Shown: piece by piece, positions 38,197-47,852 of the stretch
Layout of the letters: every line of letters starts with the position of its first letter
Numbering within the stretch: the stretch's first letter is position 1
DNA from: Arabidopsis thaliana
Lineage: Eukaryota; Streptophyta; Magnoliopsida; Brassicales; Brassicaceae
Length of the DNA stretch: 64,000 nucleotides
Direction: 5' to 3'
NCBI RefSeq assembly: GCF_000001735.4
Contig: NC_003070.9
Location: 24,165,971-24,229,970, forward strand
The notes under the pieces: model-generated
Database searches by the model: none
Seen by the model: the letters and a program-made list of their open reading frames with translations, nothing else
Told to the model about the DNA's origin: nothing
Program-made: the position numbers and the translations under genes

Positions 38197-39588
38197 CTAA
38201 AAGAAGGGATGGTTTTTATGGGAGTTTTTAATTTCACATTCAATCTCTACCTCCAAAGTCCCTTCACGATCCAAGTAAGCCCCCTCATTTTTATCGAAAG
38301 ACATGGATTGAGGAAGACCCCACGCTTTGTTCGAGTTCATGAGCCAACAGTTAACTACAGAAACAAGCAATACATTAGTTATAAACTTAATACCACTAGT
38401 TTATAGTCAAAGGAGTAGGACATTTGACATTTTAAATTAAGAACGCCTATTGAAAATGTCATCAGCTTTGACAATAACCATTGACAAATAGTAACATCAA
38501 ATAGTTTTTGACTTACGGCTTCCTGTTAGGTGATTGGATCCACGCGGGTCTAGAACCTTCAGGTTTACTCGCACGAAAATCAGCTCACCCTTGGCTAAAG
38601 TTTCACCGTCAGCTAAATGCAAATGCTGAATTAACTTGTCATCTGCCTCAGAGTCCCCCTTTGGATACAACTTTAGAGTCCTTTGAAACATAACCATCCA
38701 CTTGTTAGCAAGTTACCACTAATGCACACATACAACAATATCTATCAGAAAGAAAAAACTCACCAATCCTTTTCTCCCATGTGAAAGGTTTTGGATACGT
38801 AATCATTCTGTTCCAGAAGAGCGAAATCACGAATAGTCCAAGAGAATTTGTGAAAAGGGAGATCTTCACCAAAAGAGGCGGGTCGTGAAACAATCTTCAC
38901 ATGAGCACCGAACTCATGTTCTTCACCGTACAAGATAAATCCCTTTGCACGGTCTTTGAGTGTTTCAACCGGAAGAGCTTTTGACAATCCCCAAACCGTT
39001 TTTGAAGAATTGAAACGCTTCACTTCAACATCTACATGTATAAACACATATTAGAGCTTCATTCTTATATATACACAGAGAAAGAGAGAGATAAGAGCAT
39101 ACGAACCTTGAAAAGAGAGGTACTTCTTCTCTTCCTCGCTGAAGACAAAGAAAGTGAGATAGGCAAACACATCAATGGGTGGTGTTGTCGATGAGAGGCA
39201 TTCCACATACATAGACACAAACCCACTTCCATTGTCCGCTTCGTTTCCTTTTGGGTGAACAACCAATCTCCTGATTTTTACAAAAAGGACAACATTTCTT
39301 ACTTATATATGTATACAGTGAAGAAAGATGGGAACTTTAGTGAAGAAAAATGTGAACTTTAGCAAAGAAAGATGAGAACTTTAGTGAAGAAAAATGTGAA
39401 CTTTTTAGCGAAGAAAGATGAGAACTTGAAGTATAGAACAAGATCACATACCAGTTGTGTGCACCAGAAGAGAAAGGAGGGGACTCGTATTTCTCGTTAG
39501 CAAGCTGAGAAAGTCTGACAAGAGTAGAGGAAGGAGGATTCCTTCTCCAAGTCTTCAACACTGCAGGATCTGACGCATTTGAACCCAT
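38197..39588 (-). CDS. Tandem MATH (TRAF-like) domain protein
   Basis: 296 aa, five exons: 39588-39452, 39270-39107, 39031-38764, 38680-38517, 38354-38197. Two MATH domains in tandem, about residues 40-150 and 165-290. Typical motifs are visible: SGAHNWRLVVHPKGNE, SMYVECL, FSWTIRDFALLEQ, DWTLKLYPKGDSEAD. Plant MATH-only proteins are adaptors, some linked to NLR turnover through SCF complexes or to autophagy; I infer no specific partner here. No signal peptide. Probably AT1G65150. Its 5' flank matches the left end of the window, so a close paralogue most likely lies just outside. A fragment of this gene lies at 52089-52320. Confidence 0.88.
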
Positions 39589-40253
39589 TTTCTCTACACA
39601 ACTTACACAAGAGAAGATTTTTTTAGAATTCCCCAAACAACAGAGAGATCTATAGAAATTTGTGTGCTTTATTCTCTTAAGAGACTAAAGAAGTTGAAAG
39701 CTTAAAGAAAGAAATCGACGAACCTTGACGGAGATGGAAAGAGCCTTGACGGAATTCTGCGTCACCTTGAAGCAAAGAGAGAGATTGAAAAAGGAGAGAG
39801 CTTTTAAGGGATTCTTCGTCACTAACAAGTAAGAAGAGATTTTCTAGGGTTTAGATATTATTTTCATATAACGGGCCTAAAGCTACAAGACTGGCCCGGC
39901 TCGTTTTTTATTTTAGCTTCTTCTGCTTCAAAACGTTGACGTTTCAATCTCCAAAAAAGTGTTTTAAGATTTTGATAATATGTACTCGAAGAGCTATGTA
40001 ATGTTGATTAAAGCTTCATAACAATTTTTGGCGCACAATTCTTAATATATATCACGTGAGGATCACGTAAACAAACTAACAGACTCTAACCCTATTAAGT
40101 CCTCGCCTAATCGCCTTTGGTCTTCTCTTCAACTTTTCCCATTTTCTTTCTCTGCCGTTTATTTTCTCGAGAAAACTCAGAAAGAAAATCTCCATTGTTG
40201 TTTTTCTTGGGAAAATCTGCCAAAGAAAGAAGGTTTTGCCTTCGATCATTGAG
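39589..40253. promoter_or_regulatory. Divergent promoter, MATH gene / short UCH-like gene B
   Basis: For gene B: paired G-boxes CACGTG 40053-40058 and CACGTA 40064-40069 (gap 5 bp), then a TATA-like CCCTATTAAG near 40091 and a leader running to the ATG at 40254. For the MATH gene: its leader, and the GGGCCTAAAGCTACAA block at about 39873-39888 shared with the window start. GGGCC words are site II-like. Confidence 0.68.
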
Positions 40254-41796
40254 ATGGATCCATCAAACGTTCAAGAAGTGGAGAAGCTCGAAGAAATAGA
40301 TCCGTAAGTAGTTTAAATCTCATCCTCCGAGTATATATTTATGCTTTTCTCATACATTTTCGACTTGGTGCTTATCTTTTGTTTAGAGATCTCTCACTAA
40401 CGCAAGACGATGCAGAGGAACCTATAGGGAAGCTAAACGCCACCTGTGTTTCAGCTCTTGCTATGATACTCAAGGTTTCGCAAACTTCACAAACCTAAAG
40501 AATTTGTTTTTCTCGATTTTGTTTATTTAAGTTTTCAAGAATGTGGATTTGTGCAGTCTATATGGAACATTAACGTTTTCGCAAGCTCCAGAGAAGATGA
40601 ATCTGTTTTTCATGAGTTCCTTCTCAACGATCTAAGTCTCAAGCATCCTCTGGTCTAACCTCTGATCTTTAAAAAATCTATGTTACCAATTACTTCTTTC
40701 TCAAGACTTGATGTTTTCTTGTTCTCTACGCTTTAGGAAGCAAATGGTGTTTTTGACCTGTTTCTAAACATCTTGGAGGCTCTGCCTAACTGGGGTTTGT
40801 ACTTTGAAGTATACGAAGTGGCTAAAAAGATTTGCAATAGATGCAAACTGGATTTGGAATATCCTGCTGAACGTTCTTTTCGTCTTATCATCAGTGCTAG
40901 TTCACTTAGAGAAGTCAAGGCAAGTCTCTTTTTTTCCCTTATACATTGAAAGTAGAATTCAGTCTCGTGAAAGTGTTTTGGTTATTTGCAGTCTGCATTC
41001 AAGGATTTTACATTTGAGAATATCATTAAGGTCATCAAGATGAACTTAAAGATGCCTTGTGATAAGGAAGGATGTGGGAAACAAAGCTATGTTCACCGTA
41101 TGATAACCAAACTTCCATCTGTTTTCACAATTGGTAAGCCTATGGTATAAGCTATTAAGTTAATTTGTTAGTAGAGATCACAACAAAATGCAGTAGTTTT
41201 GAGCATATTTTTTTTCTCTCGTATTGTTTAGCACTTGAGTGGACAAAGAATGAGACTGCAGGAGAAATATTCGATACAGTTTCTGTTCTGGCGACTGAGA
41301 TTGATGTTAATGTGATATACCAATGCGAAGGTGACATTCGATATACCAAGTACCGTCTTGTCTCAATGGTAAGGGCCAAGTACCTACAATTTGTTTCAGT
41401 TCCATTTAACTTTACTATGTTACCAGAAACAACTCCAATGTTAACATTCAGGTTTGCTTGCATGGAAATCGATACAACTGTGTAGCTTATGAAAACAATA
41501 GATGGGTCAGATATCTTCGTTCTGAGATAGAGGTATAAAGCTTTTAGTCTTTTAGACATTTTTGTATGTGGAATTGTGACTTCTTTACCTGAGTGAGGCT
41601 ATGTCGCTTCTCCAGGTTATTGGAGACTGGGAGAATGTTGTCAGCATTTGTTTAAAGAATATCCGTCCACAGATTCTGTTTTTCGAAAACGTAAGGCCCT
41701 TTCGACTGCGTACTTGCTCATGTTTTGCTTTTATTATGTGTGTTTTCTCTCAATTCCACCTACTTTGAATTGCAGGTTATGCAAAGGGAGCAATAA
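40254..41796 (+). CDS. Short UCH-like protein B (C-terminal domain only)
   Basis: 290 aa, nine exons: 40254-40303, 40387-40474, 40557-40652, 40737-40919, 40992-41133, 41232-41368, 41452-41532, 41616-41690, 41776-41796. Same gene structure as short genes A and C. Exon 3 is 96 nt against 150 in A, a clean 18-codon loss. Zinc-ribbon pairs (CNRC; CDKEGCG) and the YRLVSM block are kept. The nucleophile region (VSALAMILK) lacks Cys. The donor after exon 4 is GC (AAG|GCAAGT). Ends earlier than A, after NVMQREQ. Probably AT1G65160. Role unknown; catalysis is unlikely. Confidence 0.8.
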
Positions 41797-41965
41797 ATAG
41801 AAAAGCTTTTTCAATGGCATAGGAATCAGATTGATGTATAGACATAAAAGTGCTTGAGTCTGAAGTCAAAAACTTTATAGGAATCAGATTGATGCCTTGT
41901 TGGTGTTACACTATTGTGGACAGATTTTGTATATGTTTTAGCCCAAATTCACTATCCGGATTGTT

Positions 41966-42123
41966 ATGCTCAGTGAACACTTGTGTGTAGATAAAACACA
42001 GCTCTGTCTCTTAAGTTTCAGAAGTAATAGACCATTTTGTGATGCTCATTGAACACTTGTGTGTAGATAAAACATAGCTCTGTCTCTTAAGTTCCAGAAG
42101 TAATAGACCATTTTGTAATGCTC
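41966..42123. repeat. 76-bp tandem repeat, two copies plus a stub
   Basis: ATGCTCAGTGAACACTTGTG at 41966 and ATGCTCATTGAACACTTGTG at 42042. Both continue into TAGATAAAACA(C/T)AGCTCTGTC. A stub ATGCTCCTTAACAC begins at 42118, giving an exact 76-bp period. It lies in the 3' flank of short gene B. Confidence 0.88.
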
Positions 42124-43342
42124 CTTAACACAAACAATACATGCAAGTTTGGCCTTGTTTATATCATCATTTAGTCTAATTATTGAGAGTACGCAACAAT
42201 AGATTCTTGCTTAAGCAGATTCTTTTACATGTTTCTGTTAGGTTTCTTCTTGGATTTGCATTCTCATTTGCGTTGTACGTTTTTGTATTTGACAAACTAT
42301 GACCGTAGAGATCCACGGGAAAGATCTGGTCTTACCGCCTCTGCTATAGCTGTGAGTTATCGGTATCCATTGCATTCTACTCAAATTTCCTTGTGTTTAG
42401 TAGTAAAAGAAAACAAAATGACAAAACACAAAACAGCTGCAACAGAGTATTTACCAACTTATCTATTTTGTTAAAATTTGTGCTTTGAGATTCTCTTTTG
42501 CACTTGTCCTTGTTTACTCTGGTCCTTAGAGTCTTGTTACACTTTGCATCTAAGTTTCAAAAGAAGACAACTTCAAGTCTGTTTCCACAACAAGTTAAAA
42601 ATTTCAGTTTATTGAAGAGAATATCTGCTTCGAAGAGAATGTACTGCTTGTACTTTCAGAATCAAAATTTGGTTTGCCTTGTACATAATCAAAATGAGTT
42701 ATTTAATCCTTGTAGATCTATGTAGTTTCAGGCTTTTATGTTTGTCAAGAACCCTAGCCAAGGTTATGTCTAGTTTTTATCTTCCTTGTTCAAAGTCTTT
42801 TCTTTCTTTCATACTGAACCTCAAGAAACAGAGAAGCTTTGACGATTAGGATTTATATTGCCTCTATGTCTAGCGTTGTTCGAATCATCATCTCATTATT
42901 TCATAAAAGCTGCACCAAAGATTGCAGAAAGTATAAGTCTTTTAACCGACGAAGATAATAGTGCAAACCAAACCATTTGGTGAATCAGATTAATAATCTT
43001 GGGAAAGAAGAAACACATGAGAGATTCCTGAAACAATTTGACATGAGAGTTCAAACTTGCCTCAAAATGAACGAACAAAATAATGAATGTCAATCCAGAA
43101 ATGGTTAGAAGAATCTCAATGAGTGTCTTTCAAGTTGAAAAGCTGATTTTCTCTTGAAAACCAAGAACGACAACAACGAAGACCTGCAACATTGCAACAA
43201 AGACTAGTCTACAAAGACTAAGCTTGTTCACTTACTCGGTGTCCTACTGCCAAATGGATTTATGCCCACCAAGGGTTTGACAAAAGTTCACAATACCATA
43301 ATTCATGATTTCTTGTGGCATAAGCAATCCTTAATATATTAT

Positions 43343-43388
43343 CACGTGACCCTCACGTAACCAAAATAACTCTGATCTTATAAATCAT
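43343..43388 (+). promoter_or_regulatory. Paired G-boxes and TATA box of short UCH-like gene C
   Basis: CACGTG 43343-43348 and CACGTA 43354-43359 with a 5-bp gap. TATA box CTTATAAATC follows at 43379-43388. The order and distances match short gene A. Confidence 0.72.
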
Positions 43389-43495
43389 TTCCCTTCGTCT
43401 TCTTCTCTCTGTTCCTTTTCTTGTTTTCTCGAGAAACTCAAGAAAGAAAATCGCCATTGTTGTCTTCTCCTGTTTTTGCTTTCATTCCCAGCCAA

Positions 43496-45123
43496 ATGAT
43501 GGAGAAAGACGAAGATATCGACAAGAAATTAGATATGTAAGTAGCAAAGTCTCCTCTTTAGAGTATATCTATGCTTTTTTCCCCATATAAGAATTCTTCT
43601 ACTTCGTGCAGAGGCTACGACGCAGAGGAATCATCACTTAATATGATACTCAAGGTTTTTCAAAACTTTAACAAACCCAAAGATAAACAAAACAAAGCGT
43701 GAATCTATTTTGATCGATCTTGTTTTAGTTTTCAAGAATGTGATTTTTTTTTGCAGTCTCTGTGGCAAATTAGCGTTTTCGCAAGACAGAACATAGTACG
43801 TCAAAGCTTCACAGGCTCATTTCTTAAGGAAGACATACTTCGTATTTCCTTTATCAACAATCTCAGTCTCAGTCAACCTCCGGTCTCTGCTCTGCTCTCA
43901 TCTTTAAAACCTTTGTCTTATGTGTGTTTTAGTTACTTCTTTCTCAAGCTTCATGTATTTTTGTATTCTTCAGGAAGCAAATAACATCTTTGACCTATTT
44001 GTATACATCTTGGAGAACTTACCTCCGTGGAATCCATACTTTGAAGTGTACGAATTGGCGAACAAGATTTGCAATAGATGCAAGATGGATTTGGAGTATC
44101 CAGTTAAACGTTCTTATGGTATGATCATCACTGCTGATTCACTCCGAGAAACCAAGGCAAGTCATTTTTTTTTGTCTCTAAATCTTTTAAGCGAACAAGT
44201 CTTTCATGAAAGTGAGACTAGAAACGTATTTGGTTATCGCAGGGATTATTCGAGAATCTTACATTCGAGAAGTTCGTTCAAATCATCAGGATAAGCTTAA
44301 AGATGCCTTGTGATAAGGAAGGATGTGGGAAACGAAACTATGTTCAACGTATGATAAATAAACTTCCAACTGTTTTCACAATTGGTAAGCCTGTGATAAT
44401 CTCTCAAGTTAAAACTGGTCATTAGACATCATCAACATAATGCTATTGATTTCGTCTTCTTTTTTTTTTCTTGTATTTCCTAGCGCTTGAGTGGGAACAC
44501 AATGAGACTGAAGGAGAGATATTTGATACAACTTCTGTTCTGGCGACTGAGATTGATGTTAGTGTGATATACCAATACGAAGGTGATAGTGCATTTACCA
44601 AATACCGTCTTGTCTCAATGGTAAGGGCCAAGTAACTAGTTCGTTTCAGTTCCATTTTCCTATTGAAGATTCTGTTACAAGAAAAAACTCATAAGTTAAT
44701 ATGTATTCAGGTTTGCTCGGATGGAGATCGATACAACTGCGTAGCTTATGAAGACAATAGATGGGTCAGACATGTTGGTTCTCAGAAAAAGGTAACACTT
44801 GAATTGCGTAGCTTCTAGCCTTCTAGACATTTTGGTAAGAGATAAGCAAGTTATTTGATCTGTGACTGAGTGATGTATTTTTTTGTTGTCCAGGTTATTG
44901 GAGACTGGGATGGTGTTCTCAGCATTTTTCGAGAACTGCATATTCGATCTGAGATTCTGTTTTTTGAAAATGTAAGCTCCTATAACTGCATACATGGTTA
45001 TGTTTTTTCTTTTCTTATGTGTGTGTGTGTGTTCTCAATTCCACCTTCTTGGATTGCATTACTATGCAGAGGGAACAGATGTTTTCCGCGCAGGGATCTC
45101 AAGCCTCGTGTGTTATTTCTTAG
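43496..45123 (+). CDS. Short UCH-like protein C (C-terminal domain only)
   Basis: 294 aa, nine exons: 43496-43536, 43612-43654, 43757-43882, 43974-44156, 44243-44384, 44484-44620, 44711-44791, 44894-44971, 45070-45123. Closest to A and B. Exon 2 is only 43 nt, so the acidic leader is shorter. Zinc-ribbon pairs (CNRC; CDKEGCG) and the NETEGEIFDT, YRLVSM and RSEILFFE blocks remain. Where homologues have the nucleophile Cys the sequence is ESSLNMILK. The donor after exon 4 is GC (AAG|GCAAGT), as in A and B. Probably AT1G65170. Two ATGs stand in tandem at the start; the first is used here. Confidence 0.8.
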
Positions 45124-45890
45124 CCCAAATTCAGCATCCTGACTGATTGTTATGTTCATTGATCAATGTATATAGTTAGATACCAGTTTCCAAACACATC
45201 GCTATTAGCATTTCGTTTGATGTAGTGGTCAGTAACATTTGAAAACATTTCTGTTCTAGTACTCTGTTGAACCGTGTGGGTAACCAAGTTATGATCAACG
45301 TAGAGTATGATAATTAAACTTCCAGTGACAAATTTTCACAATTGAGCCACAGACCCGAATTTCTCTATATCTTTTTGACTAAATCAATATTTATATCCTT
45401 TTAAGTTAAAGAGATTTGTGTCATTTTATAGTTTCATTTTCACTCATGATTAGTTTTTCTTTCTCATTTTCGTTTGAAATGATTTTTTTTAGTTATTATT
45501 TCTTTGAATTCCAAATGCATCGAATAAAACAAGCAAAGCCTAAGAAACAAGAGAGGGTGCCAAAGTCTTGTAAGTGAAAGAACATAAATATGCCAACGGA
45601 TGGTGTATTGGAGAAAATGGAGGCCGGAGATGTGGTAATGGCAAAAAAAGATAAATGTAACCGTGTAAGATTGTGGATAACAACATTGCTTTTGTCCATA
45701 TTGATTTCCGTGATATCTCTGCTTATATTATTCTGGAAAAATCAACAATATGGATAATACAAACACACTTACAAATCTAAATCACACTAATTCATAAAAT
45801 AAATTTTCTCCCGCGATGTAGTGCGGATCCGATCCAAGTATACGTAACAAAATTACAAACGTGGAAACAAAAACAACACCAAGATCAATT
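45124..45890. other. Intergenic between short gene C and the C1 gene
   Basis: 3' flanks of two converging genes. One open frame of 55 codons with a strong membrane segment lies at 45590-45757 and is listed separately as tentative. Nothing else is recognised. Confidence 0.5.
45590..45757 (+). CDS. Possible 55-aa single-pass membrane microprotein
   Basis: Not a recognised family. The frame starts ATG CCA ACG and ends TAA, 55 codons. The first about 27 residues are polar (MPTDGVLEKMEAGDVV, then KKDKCNRVR). A continuous hydrophobic stretch of about 20 residues (LWITTLLLSILISVISLLIL) follows, then a short polar tail (FWKNQQYG). This resembles a tail-anchored or single-pass protein. A Lys-rich frame MHRIKQAKPKKQERVPK lies just upstream and ends at a GTAAGT donor-like site (about 45570), so the piece could be one exon of a larger or decayed gene. 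It may equally be chance in AT-rich DNA. No promoter identified. Confidence 0.3.
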   Translation: MPTDGVLEKMEAGDVVMAKKDKCNRVRLWITTLLLSILISVISLLILFWKNQQYG

Positions 45891-47852
45891 TTAGTTGTAG
45901 AAGGGAAGGGTTTTAATGTCACAGCAACTGATAGAGCAAAAGTATTTATCTTCGTCGGTGACTTTCAAGATGATAGGGAAAATGCAATGGTACTTACATT
46001 TATAACAAACTGGTCGAGACATACTATTGTTGCGAACGGTCTCGTAAAGTGTCATCTGCATCCGGTCATCATCCAATACTATATTTGTTTCCGGTTCCAG
46101 GCCTCGGAAATCTCCGAGCACACAATTGGTATGCAAAGTTACCCCACAATCTTTACAAGTGTAAAACCATTTTGTTGGATCAGTTTCTTTCTCGCAAATA
46201 TCACACCAATATTTACCACTTGCATCTCTTTCACCATAGCATAAAGAGAGAAAATGATCGTCGACTCTATGCTTGACCTCATGTGGTAATAGAGCGCATT
46301 TGAAATCCAAGGCGTATCCACACTTATCTTCAACGCATCTGAGCACGTGAGATGTTTCCTTGTTGCAAGCACTACATACTCCTTTTGGTGATGTGTAAAA
46401 CAAGGGATGTTGGTGACTTGGATGGACAAGTGACCCAGAAAAGGAGGCACATCGCACATCTAATCCAAACGGAAAAGTACCGTATATGAAACAATTAAAA
46501 AATACTCCACAAGCCTTACACTTAGAGTAGTTACGTTGAGATGCATGTAGAATATACGGTTTATTGCTTAGCACATGACGTTTTCGTGTAGGATGTTTAG
46601 CACAGTTCTCGTGTAGAAGAAAATCACAACTCATACAACTGTAGAAGGGATCATGATAGATAGGATAAGCACATGCCTTGCAACTTCTCTCCTCAACAAA
46701 GGTACCAGACTTGTCCAGTCTTAAGTTATGCTCTATATGGCTGAAATGTCGTATTATACCTTCACTAATCACCTCGAATGGTTCCATAGGTTCATCTTCT
46801 TCAGGCTCATCTTTCATCTCTATTCCATCCCAAACATCTTCTCTAGTAGCGCATTTGGTATGAAATGTAGACTCAGAACACCTCTTACAAGAATATCCCC
46901 CACAACTCCAATCCATTTTCTTACGACAAACACCACATACTGAATCAATAATACCAAGAAGAGAAGTGCGAGAAACGCGATGATCATGGCGGTTGATATT
47001 GATGACCCATGGAAATCCAGAGCAATTGTTATGGGAAGTGAAATTGCATTGAAGACAGACATATGGGCTTCGATCTCCATGGAGGCCGCAAGTGGTGCAA
47101 GTAAAAGAGATCAATTTTGGCATAAGGGTTAGTTCATGGTTGTGGGTGTTTTGGTCGTGAAGATTTAGTGGTGGTGGAAGAGAAACACATCGCAAATCCA
47201 AAGTAAAGTTACAAGCGGAACAGTGATAAAACATTTCGTCAAAAATCTTTTTCCCACATAAACTACAATTCCCATCAGTATAAGCCGGTGGTTTACCAGT
47301 GATGAGTTTTAGTGTGTGTAAGGAGTGGGAAGGGTGGTTTACCTCTGCTCCATACTTTTCGCAATCCACATGGAATGCCAAATCGCATTCATGGCATTTG
47401 TAAGGATATCCACTGCCTCCCTTCCCACAAGTAAAGCAGGTGAAGGAGCTTCTCACCATCTCTAGCTTGAGTTTGTGGTCATGGTTCTGGGGAAAATCAA
47501 TGACTTTCGGTGGTGGGTACTTGAAACAATCCAAATGGATGTTGAATTCACAGCGCTGACATTCATAGTTCTGGATATAGGGCTGGATTGTCTCTTTACA
47601 TGTACGGCATCTCACACTCCAGCTGGCAAAATTTGTAATAAGAGAAAGATTCTTATCACACTTGTGAGAAGGGTGGTTGATCTCTTTAGGGCAGTTGCTG
47701 CAACTCTTATGGAAGAAATAACGACATTTTCTGCAGTTGTAGCCATCACTGATAGTTTTGAATTGGAGTCCACAACATTTACCCCACCGATTATCTCTTG
47801 CAGGTGTCAGCCAGTGCTCATGAATGGGTAGTCGCACCATCTCAGGTTCCAT
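45891..47852 (-). CDS. Cys/His-rich C1 (DC1/CHP) domain protein
   Basis: Single-exon protein of 653 aa with repeated Cys/His zinc modules of the plant DC1 type. At least eight units can be seen by eye, for example HKSCSNCPKEINHPSH, CKCHECDLAFHVDC-like YKCHECDLAFHVDC, YHCSACNFTLDLRC, YVCLQCNFTSHNNC, YSCMSCDFLLHENC, and a C-terminal WFYTCKDCGVTLHTNC. An acidic linker (DEPEEDEPMEPFE) separates the N- and C-terminal sets. This large Arabidopsis family is thought to bind zinc through folds related to C1 domains; functions are mostly unknown. No signal peptide or membrane segment. The start is the first Met of the frame (MEPEMVRLPIHEHWL), typical for the family. Probably AT1G65180. No break seen. 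Confidence 0.92.
   Translation of the reverse strand: MEPEMVRLPIHEHWLTPARDNRWGKCCGLQFKTISDGYNCRKCRYFFHKSCSNCPKEINHPSHKCDKNLSLITNFASWSVRCRTCKETIQPYIQNYECQRCEFNIHLDCFKYPPPKVIDFPQNHDHKLKLEMVRSSFTCFTCGKGGSGYPYKCHECDLAFHVDCEKYGAEVNHPSHSLHTLKLITGKPPAYTDGNCSLCGKKIFDEMFYHCSACNFTLDLRCVSLPPPLNLHDQNTHNHELTLMPKLISFTCTTCGLHGDRSPYVCLQCNFTSHNNCSGFPWVININRHDHRVSRTSLLGIIDSVCGVCRKKMDWSCGGYSCKRCSESTFHTKCATREDVWDGIEMKDEPEEDEPMEPFEVISEGIIRHFSHIEHNLRLDKSGTFVEERSCKACAYPIYHDPFYSCMSCDFLLHENCAKHPTRKRHVLSNKPYILHASQRNYSKCKACGVFFNCFIYGTFPFGLDVRCASFSGSLVHPSHQHPLFYTSPKGVCSACNKETSHVLRCVEDKCGYALDFKCALLPHEVKHRVDDHFLSLCYGERDASGKYWCDICEKETDPTKWFYTCKDCGVTLHTNCVLGDFRGLEPETNIVLDDDRMQMTLYETVRNNSMSRPVCYKCKYHCIFPIILKVTDEDKYFCSISCCDIKTLPFYN

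Larger units (their letters stand above)
41797..43495. other. Intergenic, includes promoter of short UCH-like gene C
   Basis: After short gene B there is a 76-bp tandem repeat (41966-42123). From 42130 to 43240 is AT-rich DNA without a recognisable gene. From about 43252 the sequence repeats the promoter of short gene A (GCCCACCAAGGGTTTGACAAA), with paired G-boxes and a TATA box before the ATG at 43496. Confidence 0.6.

Noticed and set aside
42229-42474. 81-codon plus-strand frame in the gap after short gene B
   Set aside because: No recognisable motif or splice context; length is within chance for this AT content.
47475-47831. 118-codon plus-strand open frame
   Set aside because: Antisense to the C1-domain gene; its composition follows from the Cys/His-rich codons of the real gene.
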